Source of the DNA: Beta vulgaris subsp. vulgaris
Taxonomy: Eukaryota > Streptophyta > Magnoliopsida > Caryophyllales > Amaranthaceae
NCBI RefSeq assembly: GCF_026745355.1
Contig: NC_079203.1
Coordinates: forward strand, 42,747,492-42,811,491
Length of the DNA stretch: 64,000 nt
Direction of reading: 5' to 3'
Under the pieces are notes generated by a model. That model was given only the letters and a program-made list of their open reading frames with translations. It made no database searches and was not told the DNA's origin. This document shows positions 49,780 to 61,934 of the stretch, piece after piece. Position 1 is the first letter of the stretch. Each line of letters begins with the position of its first letter. The translations under genes and the position numbers were made by a program.

Positions 49780-50070
49780 GTAATATTGCTGCGGTTTCTG
49801 GCCCGAAATCGCAGTAATATTACTTTTATTATTTTTAATTAATAATATTACTGCGGTTTAGGGCCAGAAACCGCAGCAATATTACGTGTTAGCCAGATAA
49901 AAAATTAAAATATTGCTGCAGTTTGGCCTAAAAACCGCAGCAATATTTGTAGATATTGCTGGGGTTTAAAACCGCAGCAATATAATTAATACCTATTGCT
50001 GCCCCCTTAATTGCTGCGCGCCCAAAACCGCAGCAATATAGCACTTTTTAACCGCAGCAAATAGCATTTA
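49780..50070. repeat. Subterminal array of the 5.7-kb CACTA element
   Basis: At least ten copies of ATTGCTGCGGTTT or its inverse AAACCGCAGCAAT, mostly as facing pairs, within 300 bp of the terminus. In CACTA elements such arrays are the binding sites of the TnpA-type protein (family knowledge). Confidence 0.85.
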
Positions 50071-50081
50071 TTCTACTAGTG

Positions 50082-50540
50082 AGAACCACAAAACTCAAAA
50101 AATACCAATTTGACCAATGTATTGATCCACTCATGAGAAAGGTTACTAAGAGCCATATATCCCTCGAAACCTCATGAAACTCCGGAAGACCATCAACTAG
50201 AACTCGTGCATAAATAACTACTCTCCAACTTTCTCTGACCGTCGTTGGCGTTGTCAACCAATGATGTAGCGTCAGAAATAGGACCGTCCGAACTCTGTGA
50301 GAAAAATCCACAATAACCGCAACTGACTCTTATTCGTCGTCCCATATACATCGTTTTTATCCAAAAAAAAGTGAAATATGTACAATCACGTAATCATGCG
50401 TCGACATAGTGACTATCTCAAGAGATAAGAAACTCGTTGTAAAACAAAGAATGACTCATACTGAATAAATGTATGATGACTCATCTGACAATCTCTCATC
50501 AATCGTACAAGCTAGAGGAATCAATGCGGTCACAGTGCAA
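50082..50540. repeat. Duplicated locus, unit II
   Basis: Continues the sequence interrupted at 44414: ACCACAAAACTCAAAAAATA, ATTGATCCACTCAT, then CATGCGTCGACATAGTGACT and AATCAATGCGGT. Homology to the other units stops near 50540, so the gene-like block is missing here. On the minus strand, 50048-50311 reads LHHWLTTPTTVRESWRVVIY, and unit III keeps related residues in the same frame. Confidence 0.75.
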
Positions 50541-50840
50541 GAAAAGACTGAGTTATTTTTTCAAAGGTAGATAGCACTGATGGAACAAGTCGTGTTTTTT
50601 CGAAGGGAGACAGAAAGACAATTCGTCTGCTTCACTGTAACTGAGAGAGAATAAAAAGGTCGTATCTTTTGGTCTCCATCCCTTTCAAGATTATTCTCTA
50701 AACCTTCTGTTTCCCTCCCTTTCTTTTTTCCAGATAACAGTATTTAACCGTCACAACCTTTCTTCGTAAAAAAAAAACCATCACACCCTTCTACTAGTTT
50801 TTAAGACTTTCGTTTTTCTATCTTCTCAATCTTAATTTTC
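50541..50840. other. Spacer upstream of the zf-XS remnant
   Basis: CT-rich from about 50680 to 50830, resembling a 5' leader. No other feature is recognised. Confidence 0.45.
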
Positions 50841-51110
50841 ATGGCTCACAGCAGTTCAGATGAGGAGAATTACTTTAGTGAATCTGAGAGAGAGTTTTTT
50901 TCAGACAATGTTTTCGAAAATCTGAAGAAGAGAAATTTCGAACTAAAAAAGTCGGGAGAAAATTTTTTATGCACTTTTTGTCCAGGAAAAAAGATTAAAA
51001 CCTATCTCCATAATGAATTGCTGTAGCATGCTTCCGGGGTGGGGAAGTCATGCTCTGATAAAAGAAAAGAAAAAGTGAAGGTAAACCACAATTGACTTAT
51101 TTAAATTTTT
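50841..51110 (+). pseudogene. XS-type zinc finger (SGS3/FDM-like) fragment
   Basis: An acidic N-terminus (SSSDEENYFSESERE) is followed by FLCTFCPGKKIKTYLHNELL, a TAG at 51024-51026 where relatives have Gln, and then HASGVGKSCSDKRKEK. The C-x2-C...HASGVG layout is the zf-XS domain found in SGS3 and the FDM/IDN2 proteins of RNA-directed silencing. The XS and XH domains do not follow; further stops come at about 51093 and 51102. It is therefore a fragment of a silencing-related gene, probably dead. The nonsense codon is a CAG-to-TAG transition. Confidence 0.75.
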
Positions 51111-52427
51111 GGAAGATGCGATGCAAAATCAAGCTAGTTCAGATGAGGCGCGAAATCAAGGTGGCACATCAAAAACAGGTTCTGCTGGAGGTATACTTTA
51201 GTAGACAGTGGCAGGAGTTTTATATTGGGTAGGCCGAACTCAACATGTCAATCTACTTTGAAATTGATATGTATATCATGAATATCTTTTTTTAATATAA
51301 ATGATAATTTTCTTATTGTCCAGAAGGTGTGTATATGTATATAATATGTTATTTTGGAGTATTTTCTAATTGAGATGGTGAGGTATATACAATCTTTTGT
51401 CCGAGGTTGAGATAATTTTTGGTCCGGTGTTAAGACAATGAGTAAACAATTTTAACAAAAATATGAACATACAATAATTAATATAAAATAAGTTAAATGA
51501 GATATCTTAGTACAAGAACAATAAAGATAATCAAAGAAAAAGACAAGGTTGAGTTGATCTTTCTACCATTTGAGATGAAATACAAATACAAATTTGTTGA
51601 GTTTGTTATCAAAAAGTCATGATAAACACATCCAAATCCTATGCAATAGCAAAAAGTCATGATAAATACATCCATGTATTACCCCGATTACCATGACACT
51701 TAAGCGTCATCCATGAACAAGTCATCAATGCAAAAATAATAAGAATCACAAAACACAAAAAAATACCAATTTGACAATGCACTGATCCACTCATCAGAAA
51801 GGATACTACGAACCATATATCCCTCAAAACCTCAAGAAACTCCGGAAAAATATCAAGTGGAACTCATGCATAAATAACCACTTTCCAAATTTCTCTAACT
51901 GTCATTGGCGCTGTCAACCAATGATGTAGCTATAGCGTTAGAAATAAGACCGTCCGAACTCTATCTAGAAAAATCCACAATAGCTGCAAAGGATTCTTAT
52001 TTGTCATTCCATATACAACGGTTTCATCCAAAAAAAAAGCGAAGTATGTATAATCATATAATCATGCGTCGACATTGTGACTATCTCAAGACAGAAGAAC
52101 TCATTGTAAAACAAAGAATGGCTCTTACTGAATAAATGTATGATGACTCATCAGATAAGCTCTTATCAGTCATACAAGCCAGAGGAATCACTGCAGTCAT
52201 AGTGCAAAAAAAGAACAAGATGAATGAGTTTGATCTCCTCCGAACAAAAGCACATTTTCGGATATAAGGTGTTATAAAAAACAAGCACATGTGTACGAAT
52301 GACAATGGACCGACCAATAAGACCATAACGTCCGACCAGCATGTAAAAAGTCACCACACGAACCAGCTTTGTACTATTCTTTATGTTTAGTTATGAATTA
52401 AAAAAATAAAGTTAATGAATAAATTTT

Positions 52428-53580
52428 CGATTTTTTCACCAGGTACCCCTAAGGTTTCACAATATTCATCTGGTACCCTCGTGTTTTCAACAATTCACCT
52501 GATGCCCCTGAGGTTTTGAAAAATACCTCACGTGACCCTATCGTCAACTTTCTTTTAAATATAACCCTAAAAAATCTTAACTAACCTTAACTTCTACCCT
52601 ACCCCAACCCTAACCCCTGACCTTAACCCTCCTACCACCCCTGCCCTTCGCACCGCAACCCCTCTCACTACCCCTGCCCCTCCCCACCGCAACGCCTCCC
52701 CCCACCCCCACCCTCCGTGCAACACCTCCCACGTTGCCGGCCTGCTCGTGCTCTCTTTCTCCTCATCTCTCTGACTGACTACTTGTGAAACAGAGATGCG
52801 TACTCACACGATCGAAGAATGGATGAGGAAATTGCGTGAATGACGAGGCAATGGGAGGATTTCAGTTAAATTTGGGTGGTTTCGAGGGCTTAGAGGGTGG
52901 TTTTGGGGAGGTAGGAGGGTGGTTTAGGGTTTGGTGTGGGGTGGTTTTGGGATGAGAATTGGTTGTTTCGGGGAATAAGGGTGTTTTGGTGGTAGTGGGG
53001 TGGCGAAGGGGGCTGCCACAGATTTTTCAACAAGTGGAGGGTTATGAGGTTGGGGTACTTTTAGGGAGGAGTTGAGTAGATTCCGGTGGGGTAGTACTTA
53101 GTAGTGGTTTGGTGGTGTTGGCAATGGTGGAGGGTGGGAGGCGCTGCGTGAGGGGTAGGGTGGGGGAGGCATTGCGCGAGAGGAGGGGATGGGGTGTTGG
53201 GAGGGGCTACAGTGGGGAGGGGTTGGGGTGGTGGGGTGGTGGGGTGGTGGGTTTTGGGTGATTAGGACTTTAGGGTGAGGTGTCAGGTGGTGGGGTTAGG
53301 GGTTAGGGATTAGGGATTAGGGAGAGAAATAGGTAAATTAGGTTTTTAAAGTATTAAATTTGGTTTAATTATAGTTAATTAGGATTAATTAGTATTAATT
53401 AGGTTAATTAGGGGTTAAATTGGTTGATATAACCTTAACGACTAACAGAGTTGACGGCCGTTAGTCATTAAGGGTATTCAGAGTATTTTTCTAAACCTTA
53501 GGGGCACCAGGTGAATTATTGAAAACGCGAGGGTACCAGGTGAATATTGTGAAACCTCAGGGTACCTGGTGAAAAAACCG
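52428..53580. mobile_element. Mutator-like MITE with C-rich and G-rich arms
   Basis: A perfect 9-bp duplication ataaatttt (52419-52427 and 53581-53589). Termini CGATTTTTTCACCAGGTACC and GGTACCTGGTGAAAAAACCG form inverted repeats of about 110 bp containing GGTTTCACAATATTC. The inner left arm is C-rich (CCCTACC, CCCCACC; 52590-52740) and the inner right arm is G-rich (52860-53330). The two are roughly complementary, so the element is largely a long imperfect palindrome. No transposase frame. Confidence 0.9.
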
Positions 53581-53828
53581 ATAAATTTTTTAGACCCTGT
53601 TGTAAAGTTGTTGCTTGCAAGTCTGCAACATCAATTGAACCACCGTCTACTACTCTAGTACATCTCAATGTTTGTCGAGTTTTGATTGGTCTTATACTGT
53701 TTGACAATGACCACTTGAGTACTCGAAAGACAATATACATATTTACATAAAGTTGTATTAGCTTTGCATGTCTGTATTCCTCCCTTCCATCTTTTCTTTT
53801 TCTCTTCAATTCTCTTAACTTTCATAAA

Positions 53829-54495
53829 TGGCGAGTTCAACTTCACAACCTTACAACTTGCACAACCTCATAACCCTCCACTTGTTTACGACGACGAATC
53901 ACTTTCACCATTAGAATTACGAATTCTTCGTTTGTTTAGACGCCATTTTTGGAGAATTCATCTTTCTAATTAGGATGCAGAAAGAACTCTTTCTAAATAT
54001 TTGGGACCCTCCCATAAGAAATAACGATACACTGATTAGGTTACATAGTATATTAATGAAATTCATAAGAGAAAATAATTTTAGTATTTCAGATGCCGAA
54101 GCTAGCTTAGCATATACCCTACGTTGGAGAGTGGAAAACCAACTGGCTTTCGAAGCTCGAGAAGGTTTCGGAACAACATGGGTACTAATGTAGCTCGTAT
54201 AAATATATGTTTGTCATGTGAAGATAGCACGGTGGGCTTAAGGGAATAGTGGGACATCATTTCAAATTCGTTGTGGCTGGGTTCGTAAATATTTTACGGG
54301 ACGAGAATCTTAGCTTTCAATTCATAAAATCGGCCTACCTTACCTAGATTTGATTATAAATTGTTCAAACTCCAACCATTTGCCACTAGGTCGTAAACTG
54401 AAAATTATTCGTGTTTACGAGGAGCTTAAAATCTATTATCCTCAAGTCATTTTAAGAGAGGTGAGTCCTACTTACCGTTTAAATAAAATTTAATT
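53829..54495 (+). pseudogene. Unknown gene-like block, copy 2
   Basis: The ATG at 53829 (MASSTSQPYNLHN) is a candidate start, with LVYDDESLSPLELRILRLFR in a shifted frame just after. The part shared with copy 1 runs from KFIRENNFSISDAEASL (about 54055) through TLRWRVENQLAFE and EGFGTTWVL to a stop at 54191. Downstream homology with copy 1 resumes in other frames, with an extra segment of about 28 bp near 54265. A plausible intron (GAGAG|GTGAGTC...CTTCTAG) begins near 54460. Not recognised as any known family. Confidence 0.5.
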
Positions 54496-54837
54496 TATTG
54501 CATCTTCTAGGTTTTGTTTTAATTTAGTCATCCACGCTAGCACGTCTCATGAACCTTGGACCACCCTGGCTATAACCTATAGTTAGTTCCTCCCAAAATA
54601 AAGTATTATAGAAGAAAAATATATGATCGAATGCACTAGTGATCTTAGTAATAAGTTCTCCGTCCTTTCCAAGAAATTGTAAAGATTCAGATTTAAGTGC
54701 ATAAAAGTCTCCTTTTTTCTTTTTTTTTTTTTTTATAATTCTCCTAATAAATTTAGTTAATCAGTAAAATTGACCCATAGTAAAGAAAATATTATAGGAA
54801 AATTCTGAATGGCAGGCTTCTATTCTTGAAAATTCCC

Positions 54838-55850
54838 AATGGTAGATTCAACTTTTTTTTCTTCCCATTGATAGGCATCATGTTTCCTAATTTACCCAAA
54901 TGTAGCATTAATTAGGCTTAAACGTTAATTTCATGGTTACTTTTAATAATTTTGTTAAGTTTTGCCTTAAACCTACTAACCATGATTTATTTAGGTCTAG
55001 ACTTTTAAGTGGCTAACGAAAATTTTCTCCCTCCAACCTAACTTCCATTATGGAATGCGTTGCCTTGTTAGTGTCACTCACTTTTCATGTTCTTTTTTTT
55101 AAAAAAAAAAAAAACTTCCATGGCAAATTCATCTTCTTTCTCCATAACTATATAATATTTTTTCTCATGGGTATGCATTTTATACTACAGAAGTCGAAAA
55201 ATTGTGAATTTCACTTTTATTAGAAAAGCAAATGAAGAGTATCACTAGTACAAAAACGTTGATTTGCGTCGGACCCTAGACCCCTATTTGCGTCGGAATT
55301 GGGTCCGACAGCAGAGGTCACGACGCAGATGACCTGAAATTGATCTACGTTATATGCGAAAACGACGTAGATTAGTTAGCTATTTGCGTCGAACGTTGTA
55401 TACGGTGCGACGTAGATGACTCTCCCCAGCCCAACACCAAGCTTCAAAGGGTAATGTGTGTCGCACATCGCCTAAGGTGCGATGCAGATGAGTGATTTGC
55501 GTCGCACCTTTGGCTACGTGCGACGCAAATAGGGTTTTTGCGTCATTTCCGTTTCAGTGCGACGCACATCAGGGGACGCAAATCGTCATTTTTCTACTAG
55601 TGTATGTATATTACTAACAGTATAAAGTATACCCAGGTATGTCAGGATTCATTATAAAGATTAATATTGACCTACTCTTTGACCTATATAAATCATTGTT
55701 AGTAGGGCTTAAGCAAAACTTAATAGAAGTATAAAAATTAAACATGAAATTAACGTTTAAGTCTTATTAATGCTATATTTGGGTAAATTAGGAAAATTTG
55801 AGGCCTAACAATGAAAAAGACAAAAAAGTTGAATCTACCTATTAGAGTAG
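54838..55850. mobile_element. MITE with inverted repeats of about 180 bp, hosting a CACTA MITE
   Basis: The left arm (54838-55010: GGTAGATTCAACTTTTTT, CTAATTTACCCAAAT, TTAAACGTTAATTTCATG) is mirrored at 55670-55850. The ends are approximate and no 9-bp duplication was resolved. Arm length suggests Mutator-like. A CACTA MITE was later inserted at 55243-55602. The right end abuts a Copia remnant. Confidence 0.7.
55243..55602. mobile_element. CACTA-type MITE with TTTGCGTCG motif array
   Basis: Begins CACTAGTACAAAAACG and ends CGTCATTTTTCTACTAGTG, with a perfect 3-bp duplication tat (55240-55242 and 55603-55605). The 360 bp are almost entirely TTTGCGTCGCACC-type words and inverses, an array denser than in the other two CACTA elements here. 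Confidence 0.93.
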
Positions 55851-55884
55851 TATTGTACGTAAAATGATAGTAGGGATTTTTACT

Positions 55885-56990
55885 AGTCTTACAGAGACGA
55901 CAAATATGAGTAGGTTTAGAGGGATGAATAAAACCCAGAGTTTGACGCATATAGACCTCTTCATTAAGAAACCCATGAAGAAAGACATTTTTGTCATCTA
56001 ATAATTGACGAATAGTCCATTTAAGAGAAATAACAATAGTAAGAACTAAACGAACAGTAGTAACCTAGTAGGCTTAACAACAGGACTAAAGGTTTCAAAG
56101 TAATCAATACCTGCCTGCTGGTGATTTCCAAAAACGACAAGACTGACCTTGAACCGCTCTATAAAACTCACAACACAATCATTTTCTTGACCCAACTTGT
56201 TAACTGATAATAAATTATGTTTCAAGTTAGGAACATGAAAGACTAAAGACAACGTGAGAGGACGACTTGTAGTTTTTAAGGTCAAATTATCAGTAGTTTT
56301 AATGGGGATGGAGTAAGGTACATTACCAACTACAACAGATTTAGACCCAGTATAAGGAGTTTTAGTAGAAAATTTACCATCCTGAGGGGTCATGTGAGAG
56401 GCAGCTCCCGCATTTGAGTACCAAACCGAATCATTAGCTTCACCACCAACAGACAGTGTAGCTAAGGCTCGAGTGATACTTTCAGATGAAAAGAGAACAA
56501 AGCTGGAACTAAATCTTTGAGGACAATAACTAGCTTGATGATCTGGAAATCAACAGAGACCACAAGTATTGGAAGTAGGGGTAGAGTTTAAATTGCTATT
56601 TGACGAATTACTCCCTGCTAAAGACAAATCATTAGTAATATAGTCTAGACAAGGCATACTATAGGATGAAAAGTTAGAATATTTACCTATACCATTTGGG
56701 CGTCCCCGATTAGCATGGTTGTTGTTGTTATTTCCAGAACCACGAGAATGTTGTTGTTGTTATTGTTACCACCATTACCCCAATTATTTTGATTTCAACC
56801 ATTATTCCCCCCTCGATTTCTATTATGAACCGAAATACCATGTTCATCAATAATAGTAGAAGGGAGAATGGAAACAGTTCCTTCAACCATACCTAGGAGT
56901 TGATGGGAAAGAAGCAAACAAGTAATCTAAGTTTTCCACAACAAATAATCCTCATGAGAAGAGAGAGTGACTGTTACCAAATTACTGAGA
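55885..56990 (-). pseudogene. Copia remnant with protease fused to RT by deletion
   Basis: Minus strand, in order: gag start (SSHEDYLLWK near 56960, then LLGMVEGTV), an Asn/Gly-rich stretch with a broken run of N codons (56700-56800), a knuckle remnant (HQASYCPQRF near 56530), and protease (VWYSNAGAASHMTPQDG near 56390-56440, where the catalytic DTGA-type box reads NAGA). The frame then passes directly from ENDCVVSF into IERFKVSLVVFG and YFETFSPVVKPT, which is reverse transcriptase. Integrase is missing. RT continues as DDKNVFLHGFLNEEVYM to about 55885. No LTRs were found. Confidence 0.85.
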
Positions 56991-58146
56991 TTAGGGGCGA
57001 AAATTTGCAGTAGTGCAAAGAAGGGTGACGAAGAATTTCTCAAGAAAAAGAGCCTTCCAATGGAAATTTCTCAATATTATATTAGAGGAATAAATGATAC
57101 TTAGAAGTTAGAACAGGTAAAATAAGTCCCTTCTACAATATAACTTTGGATGTCAAAAAAAAAATACAATATAATCACTCTCTCTACAAAGGTGATACAA
57201 TGAAATAAATATAATGGCAGACTCAAACTATTATATAGCTCTTTAATTATTTAAATTAATATTGAGAGGCAAACTAACATCTTAGGAGTCAAGTTTTGCA
57301 TCACCCTTAAAACCTTTTAAAATTTAAACTAAGATAATTTTCATCACTCAATTTCAATCAGTCAAGAACCGAAGAATATATAATCAATACCCTTTTTTTT
57401 AAAAAAAATTTCATCAATATCCTACCAACATTACTTTAATTAGAAATCAAACATGGTGTTTTATTTTTTCCAATCTTCATTATTATCAATATAGTGGAGA
57501 AAGGTATGAAACTATTAAATATGTAACAATAAACATGCATTTAATTTTATAAAAGAGAATTAACTATTTATCGAATGGTAAAGAAAATTTCTCCGGACAC
57601 TAGATGGTCAACCTCTTTTGATTTCCATTCATGAAGATATTCATACTTTATGTGGATTTTCATCTCTAAGATTATGCTTCCCCAACAATAGTATTTGTGG
57701 AGTAGATATACCGAAATCATGTAGTCGTGTAGGCAGGATGGTTTGAGTGAAAAGAAGAAAAACGATCGAACTCAAATTATTTCGAGAAAGATTCATATTT
57801 CAAGAAAAACAAATAAGATACCTTAGGCTTAATATCATTGTGGCTTTTTTACACTTGGCTTAACCGCTCAAGTGCTCAGCAAATTTCCAAGAATGAAAAA
57901 GTTGTATCCACAGGGCACAGATCATTATTGCTAAGTACTTACTAATAAGAGTTTTCTGTTTTTGTTTTTGTACAACCCTGGTTCTATATAAAATAACAGA
58001 TTGTATCCACGTATCATCACTAGTCATTACTCAGTACTAAGAGTTCTTTTTTTTTGTTTTTGTTTTTGTTCTTGTACAACCTTGGTGCTATATACAATAA
58101 GCCAAATTTTAATTTTAAGTTATTTGTTGTAAGAAAGATATATGAG
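56991..58146. other. AT-rich DNA with a partial direct duplication
   Basis: A segment containing GTTTTTGTACAACC and CTATATA(A/C)AATAA occurs near 57945-58003 and again near 58036-58100. Otherwise nothing is recognised. Confidence 0.5.
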
Positions 58147-58329
58147 TGAGTTCTCTTTACCTTATAAAAAGAACTAGTTTTAGTTCCAATAAGTCAAGAT
58201 AAGTTCGGTTAAGTTTAATTAAGTTTCAGTAAGTTCAAGTAAGTTCTAAGACCTTAAAAAATAAAATTCAATAATTTACAATAAGTTCAGTTAACATTGT
58301 TAAGGAGAATTCAAGTAAAAGAGAACACA
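58147..58329. mobile_element. MITE of the TGTTCTC family, copy 2
   Basis: GAGTTCTCTTTACCTTAT at the left pairs with AAGTAAAAGAGAACACAC at the right. The interior is AAGTT(C/T)AGT-like short repeats, as in the element at 42853. Confidence 0.5.
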
Positions 58330-58428
58330 CACATAATGTAAGAGTCAAAATTGTCAATGAAAATGGCAAAGCCGTTGAAGAAATTTCTGACCCGAATTTA
58401 GATTAAGGGATTAATTTCTAACCTATAC

Positions 58429-58633
58429 ACCTAGTGTATAGGTTTAACTACTAGTTGTTTAGCTTTATTTTAAAAAAATTTAAAGATGTGGGGTAATTAA
58501 TTGAAGATATTATTTTCATTATCGAAATTAGATATCAAACATGCGAATAATATCTTTAATTAATTATGCATGTTTATCATCAATTTTGTTGAATAAAGCT
58601 AAAAATAAATAGGTAAACCTATATGCACTAGGT
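58429..58633. mobile_element. Small MITE with termini of about 45 bp
   Basis: ACCTAGTGTATAGGTTTA at 58429 pairs with TAAACCTATATGCACTAGGT ending at 58633, and the match continues through TTTAGCTTTATT. No clear target duplication. Confidence 0.65.
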
Positions 58634-58839
58634 ACATATATTAGAAAAATCGTTAAATCAGTATGGACTTTGTATAATTGAGAATCAATTTCTTTCTTAA
58701 GAAAATCGGCATCTTATTACTCTACAAACTTGATTGGATGTACTTAGACATTGGTTTTACTGATTTTGCAACACAAGTGAACAAATCAATAATGTATGTC
58801 CCGCTGTTTGTGTACCATTTATGTGTCATTTAATTTTAT

Positions 58840-59464
58840 GTGAAATTTTACATGGTATCACTGTAATTTTAACTTTTCATTTGTTATCTAAAATTATTTT
58901 GGATTTTACATGGTACTATTGTAGTTTGGACTATATTTAATTTTCTACCGTAACATCCCATTAAATAAAAGGTTAGTTAGAGGTTAATTAGGGTTAGGGG
59001 TTTGCCTTGCTTAGCTTGCTTCAGTTTGCACACCAGGATAGTCGGTCTGTTAGAGTTTTGGTGGGGTATTTTTGCTCTCAAGGGTCAATTTTTTGAGGCC
59101 GAAATCGAAAAAGAGACTAAAAATGCCTCGAACAACAAAGAACAACTAGTCTTTCCTCGCATGTAAAAAGAGGTATTTTTGATTATTTTTTTGCCAATTT
59201 CAACTTCACATTTGATCTTTAAGGGTTAAAATGACACCCAAAACTTTAACTGAACTTTTTTCGACACCAAAACTAAAAGACGCAAATCGAGACATGCAAA
59301 CGAGACAAAACCCTAACCTTATTTAACCCCAACTAACATTTTTTAATGAAATGCTATGGTAGAGAATTAGTACAACAACTACAGTGGTACCATGTACAAT
59401 TCAATATAATTTTGGGGATCAAATGGAAAAGTCAAAAGTATAGTGGTACCATGTAGAATTTCCC
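58840..59464. mobile_element. Mutator-like MITE
   Basis: A perfect 9-bp duplication taattttat (58831-58839 and 59465-59473) flanks arms of about 100 bp beginning GTGAAATTTTACATGGTA and ending TACCATGTAGAATTTCCC. The TACATGGTA and AATTCTACAT words are shared with the 28707 element, so the two may be distant relatives. Confidence 0.9.
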
Positions 59465-59561
59465 TAATTTTATTGATTGGTAAAATTTATTATTTCCCAT
59501 CAATTTTTAGTTGAATCTGGGAGAGAGAATTGTATTTCGAGAGAAGGGGGTTAATAAATAA

Positions 59562-59934
59562 GCACAATTGGCCTCAACACTACAAATTATGGCGCGGGTG
59601 CATCCAACGTTACTAACTTTGATTTTAACACCACGAACTATTGGCCTGGGTGCAGTGGGTGTCATAAATGACACTAAAGCGAATTTTTTTTAATATGTTC
59701 ACATGATTTAGGCTTCGAATCAATAATAAACTAGGATAAATGAAAGAAAAAGGAAGAATGGGAAAAAAATTTAACATCTATTCCCGTCGTCAGCAAGAAA
59801 AATTAGTGCCAACATGATTTATGTCACTCGATGCATCCAGGCTAATAGTATGGGGGGTATTTTGGCTACTATCAAAAGTTGATGGTGCTAAATATACCTG
59901 GAGCATAGTTTGTAATGTTGAGGCCAAGTTTACC
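59562..59934. mobile_element. Mutator-like MITE
   Basis: Arms of about 130 bp begin GCACAATTGGCCTCAACA and end TTGAGGCCAAGTTTACC. Flanks aataaataa (59553-59561) and tataaataa (59935-59943) match at 8 of 9 positions. Non-coding. Confidence 0.8.
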
Positions 59935-59943
59935 TATAAATAA

Positions 59944-60473
59944 TAATACCAGTAGTATGAAACAGGCAAAAACTTATGCGGTAGCTAGTATTTCCAAATC
60001 TCAGTGGTGACGATCGATCAAAGAGGATACTATAAGCACTCCCGTGAGATGGAGGACCAAGGAATGTTATAATGTAGTAGCTAATCAATATAGTTGTCTT
60101 CAATCAACTTGTACTATTTTTTTCCTGTAGTTGCCGTACTGACCATGCATGTGAACAGGCGACTTAGCTGTGGGTAGAGGTTTGGAGTTTCACCTCTAAT
60201 TTCTGAAGTACGGGATTTCCGTTTTGAGTCCAAGGCCAGGGTTGGTATATTGGCCTACGTTCAAATGTGAAGTTACTCAATAGCCTTTATCCTATTGTTT
60301 CTTGGTTTCGTGATAGAACGATTTTTGTGATTTTTTATTGTTTACACGATTTGTCACTCATTTACTTTGAACAAGCTAATTGGTATCAAAGCTTATAGTT
60401 CACTTGGATTTTCATACCATTTGATAGACCCATTAATATTGGACTAGTGTTCCCATACTTGTTTATTATATTT
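59944..60473. other. Unassigned, with an isolated Copia-like primer site
   Basis: TGGTATCAAAGC at 60381-60392 is a one-base variant of the tRNA-iMet primer site seen in Copia elements, but no LTR pair or pol lies beside it. It could be the edge of an old LTR element or chance. Confidence 0.4.
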
Positions 60474-60633
60474 AGGCTATATTCTTTTCAACTTATTTAA
60501 GTACTCTAGTGTTTATATTTGATCCGATCAGAAAAGTTCTAATCAGATCAGAAAAAATCAAATCAGATAAAATCAGAAAAATTTAGATCATATCATATTA
60601 GAAAAATTTAGGCATTATCCTTAATTCTTTTTC

Positions 60634-60757
<124 letters not shown>

Positions 60758-61189
60758 TTTGTTGTTATGTAAGAAATGATATGGCACGACAATACGACCA
60801 GAACTCAACACGAAATAAATGGATTCAGGTCAAAGTTTGTGACACGTTTTAACTTAAGTAAGTGGGTCAACATGAGACCGACCCGTTTATTAGATATGTG
60901 TACCTATATTTTATATAAAAAAAGAAGTAAAACTAAGTTATTAATTTAAAGATGCATTGCAAAATCACAATGCAAATTGTCATGAAGAGTTGAAGGCGCC
61001 TAATTTTTTTCGTATGTTCTCTTTCCTTCTTTAATTGCAATTATTGTTGTTTCTTGTTGGTAAGAATTTTTTTTTATATTATTCTTTTATTAGTAGTAAA
61101 AAGTAGGTAATGCTACAATATAATGTAGTAGTTGTTGTAAATGCTGGAATTGTAAATTTTAATGATATTGACAAAAAGTCTGCAATTGC

Positions 61190-61271
<82 letters not shown>
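61190..61271. repeat. (TAA)n microsatellite
   Basis: About 80 bp of pure TAA. It is the inverse of the TTA array 430 bp to the left, so the two arrays could pair. Confidence 0.97.
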
Positions 61272-61272
<1 letters not shown>

Positions 61273-61620
61273 TTCTTGGATGTTAATAATAATAAGAATA
61301 ATCGAAAAGAAAAGTTCATATCAGACCAAATCAGAAAAGTTTAGACCATATCAGAGCAGATCAGAATAGTTCGGATCATATACCAGATCAGAAAAGTTCA
61401 TATCAGATTAGACTAGATTAGGAAAGTTCAGATCAGATCAGACAGACCAGAAAAGTTCAGTCAAATCAAAAAGTTCAAATCGGATCAGATCAGATCAGAA
61501 TAAATTAGATCATACCAGATCAGAAAAGTTCAGTAGTGAAATTAGAAAAGTTCAAATCAGATCAGATCAGATTATATAAAAAAAATTCAGATCAGACCAA
61601 ACGAAAAGAACATAACCTTA

Positions 61621-61931
61621 GGGGGCGTTTGGTTCATATAGTAGTATGAGTTTGGAATCAGGAATAAAATCAAGGTGGTATAGGTTGGAAACTTGATACC
61701 TAATACCATGTGTTTGATTTTATTTAGTAATAAAACTGTTTCTTTTATTTAATATCTAGAGGTATATGAGCCAAACCCACCTCTCCCCTTGGGTTTCTAA
61801 ACCCCATACCTGCCTTATGGGTTTGAGGTATGGGTTTTAAATCTTTCAAATTATGAAACAAACGTTAGGTATGGATTTTGCTCATTCTAAACCCATATAT
61901 CATACCAAAATCATATGAACCAAACACTCCC
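61621..61931. mobile_element. Tourist-type (PIF/Harbinger) MITE, copy 1
   Basis: GGGGGCGTTTGGTTCATATA at the left and ATATGAACCAAACACTCCC at the right are the inverted ends. TTA flanks both sides (61618-61620 and 61932-61934), the Harbinger duplication. Confidence 0.93.
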
Positions 61932-61934
61932 TTA

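Larger units (their letters stand above)
51385..54600. repeat. Duplicated locus, unit III (longest copy)
   Basis: Order: GGTCCGGTGTTAAGACAAT and AGTCATGATAAATACATCCA (also in unit I at 44190-44345); the uninterrupted CACTA target at 51738-51750; AATACCAATTTGAC and the block shared by all three units (51995-52400); a Mutator-like MITE (52428-53580); and the gene-like block (53829-54480). Outside the MITE it is the most complete version and the best template for reconstructing the ancestral unit. Confidence 0.75.
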
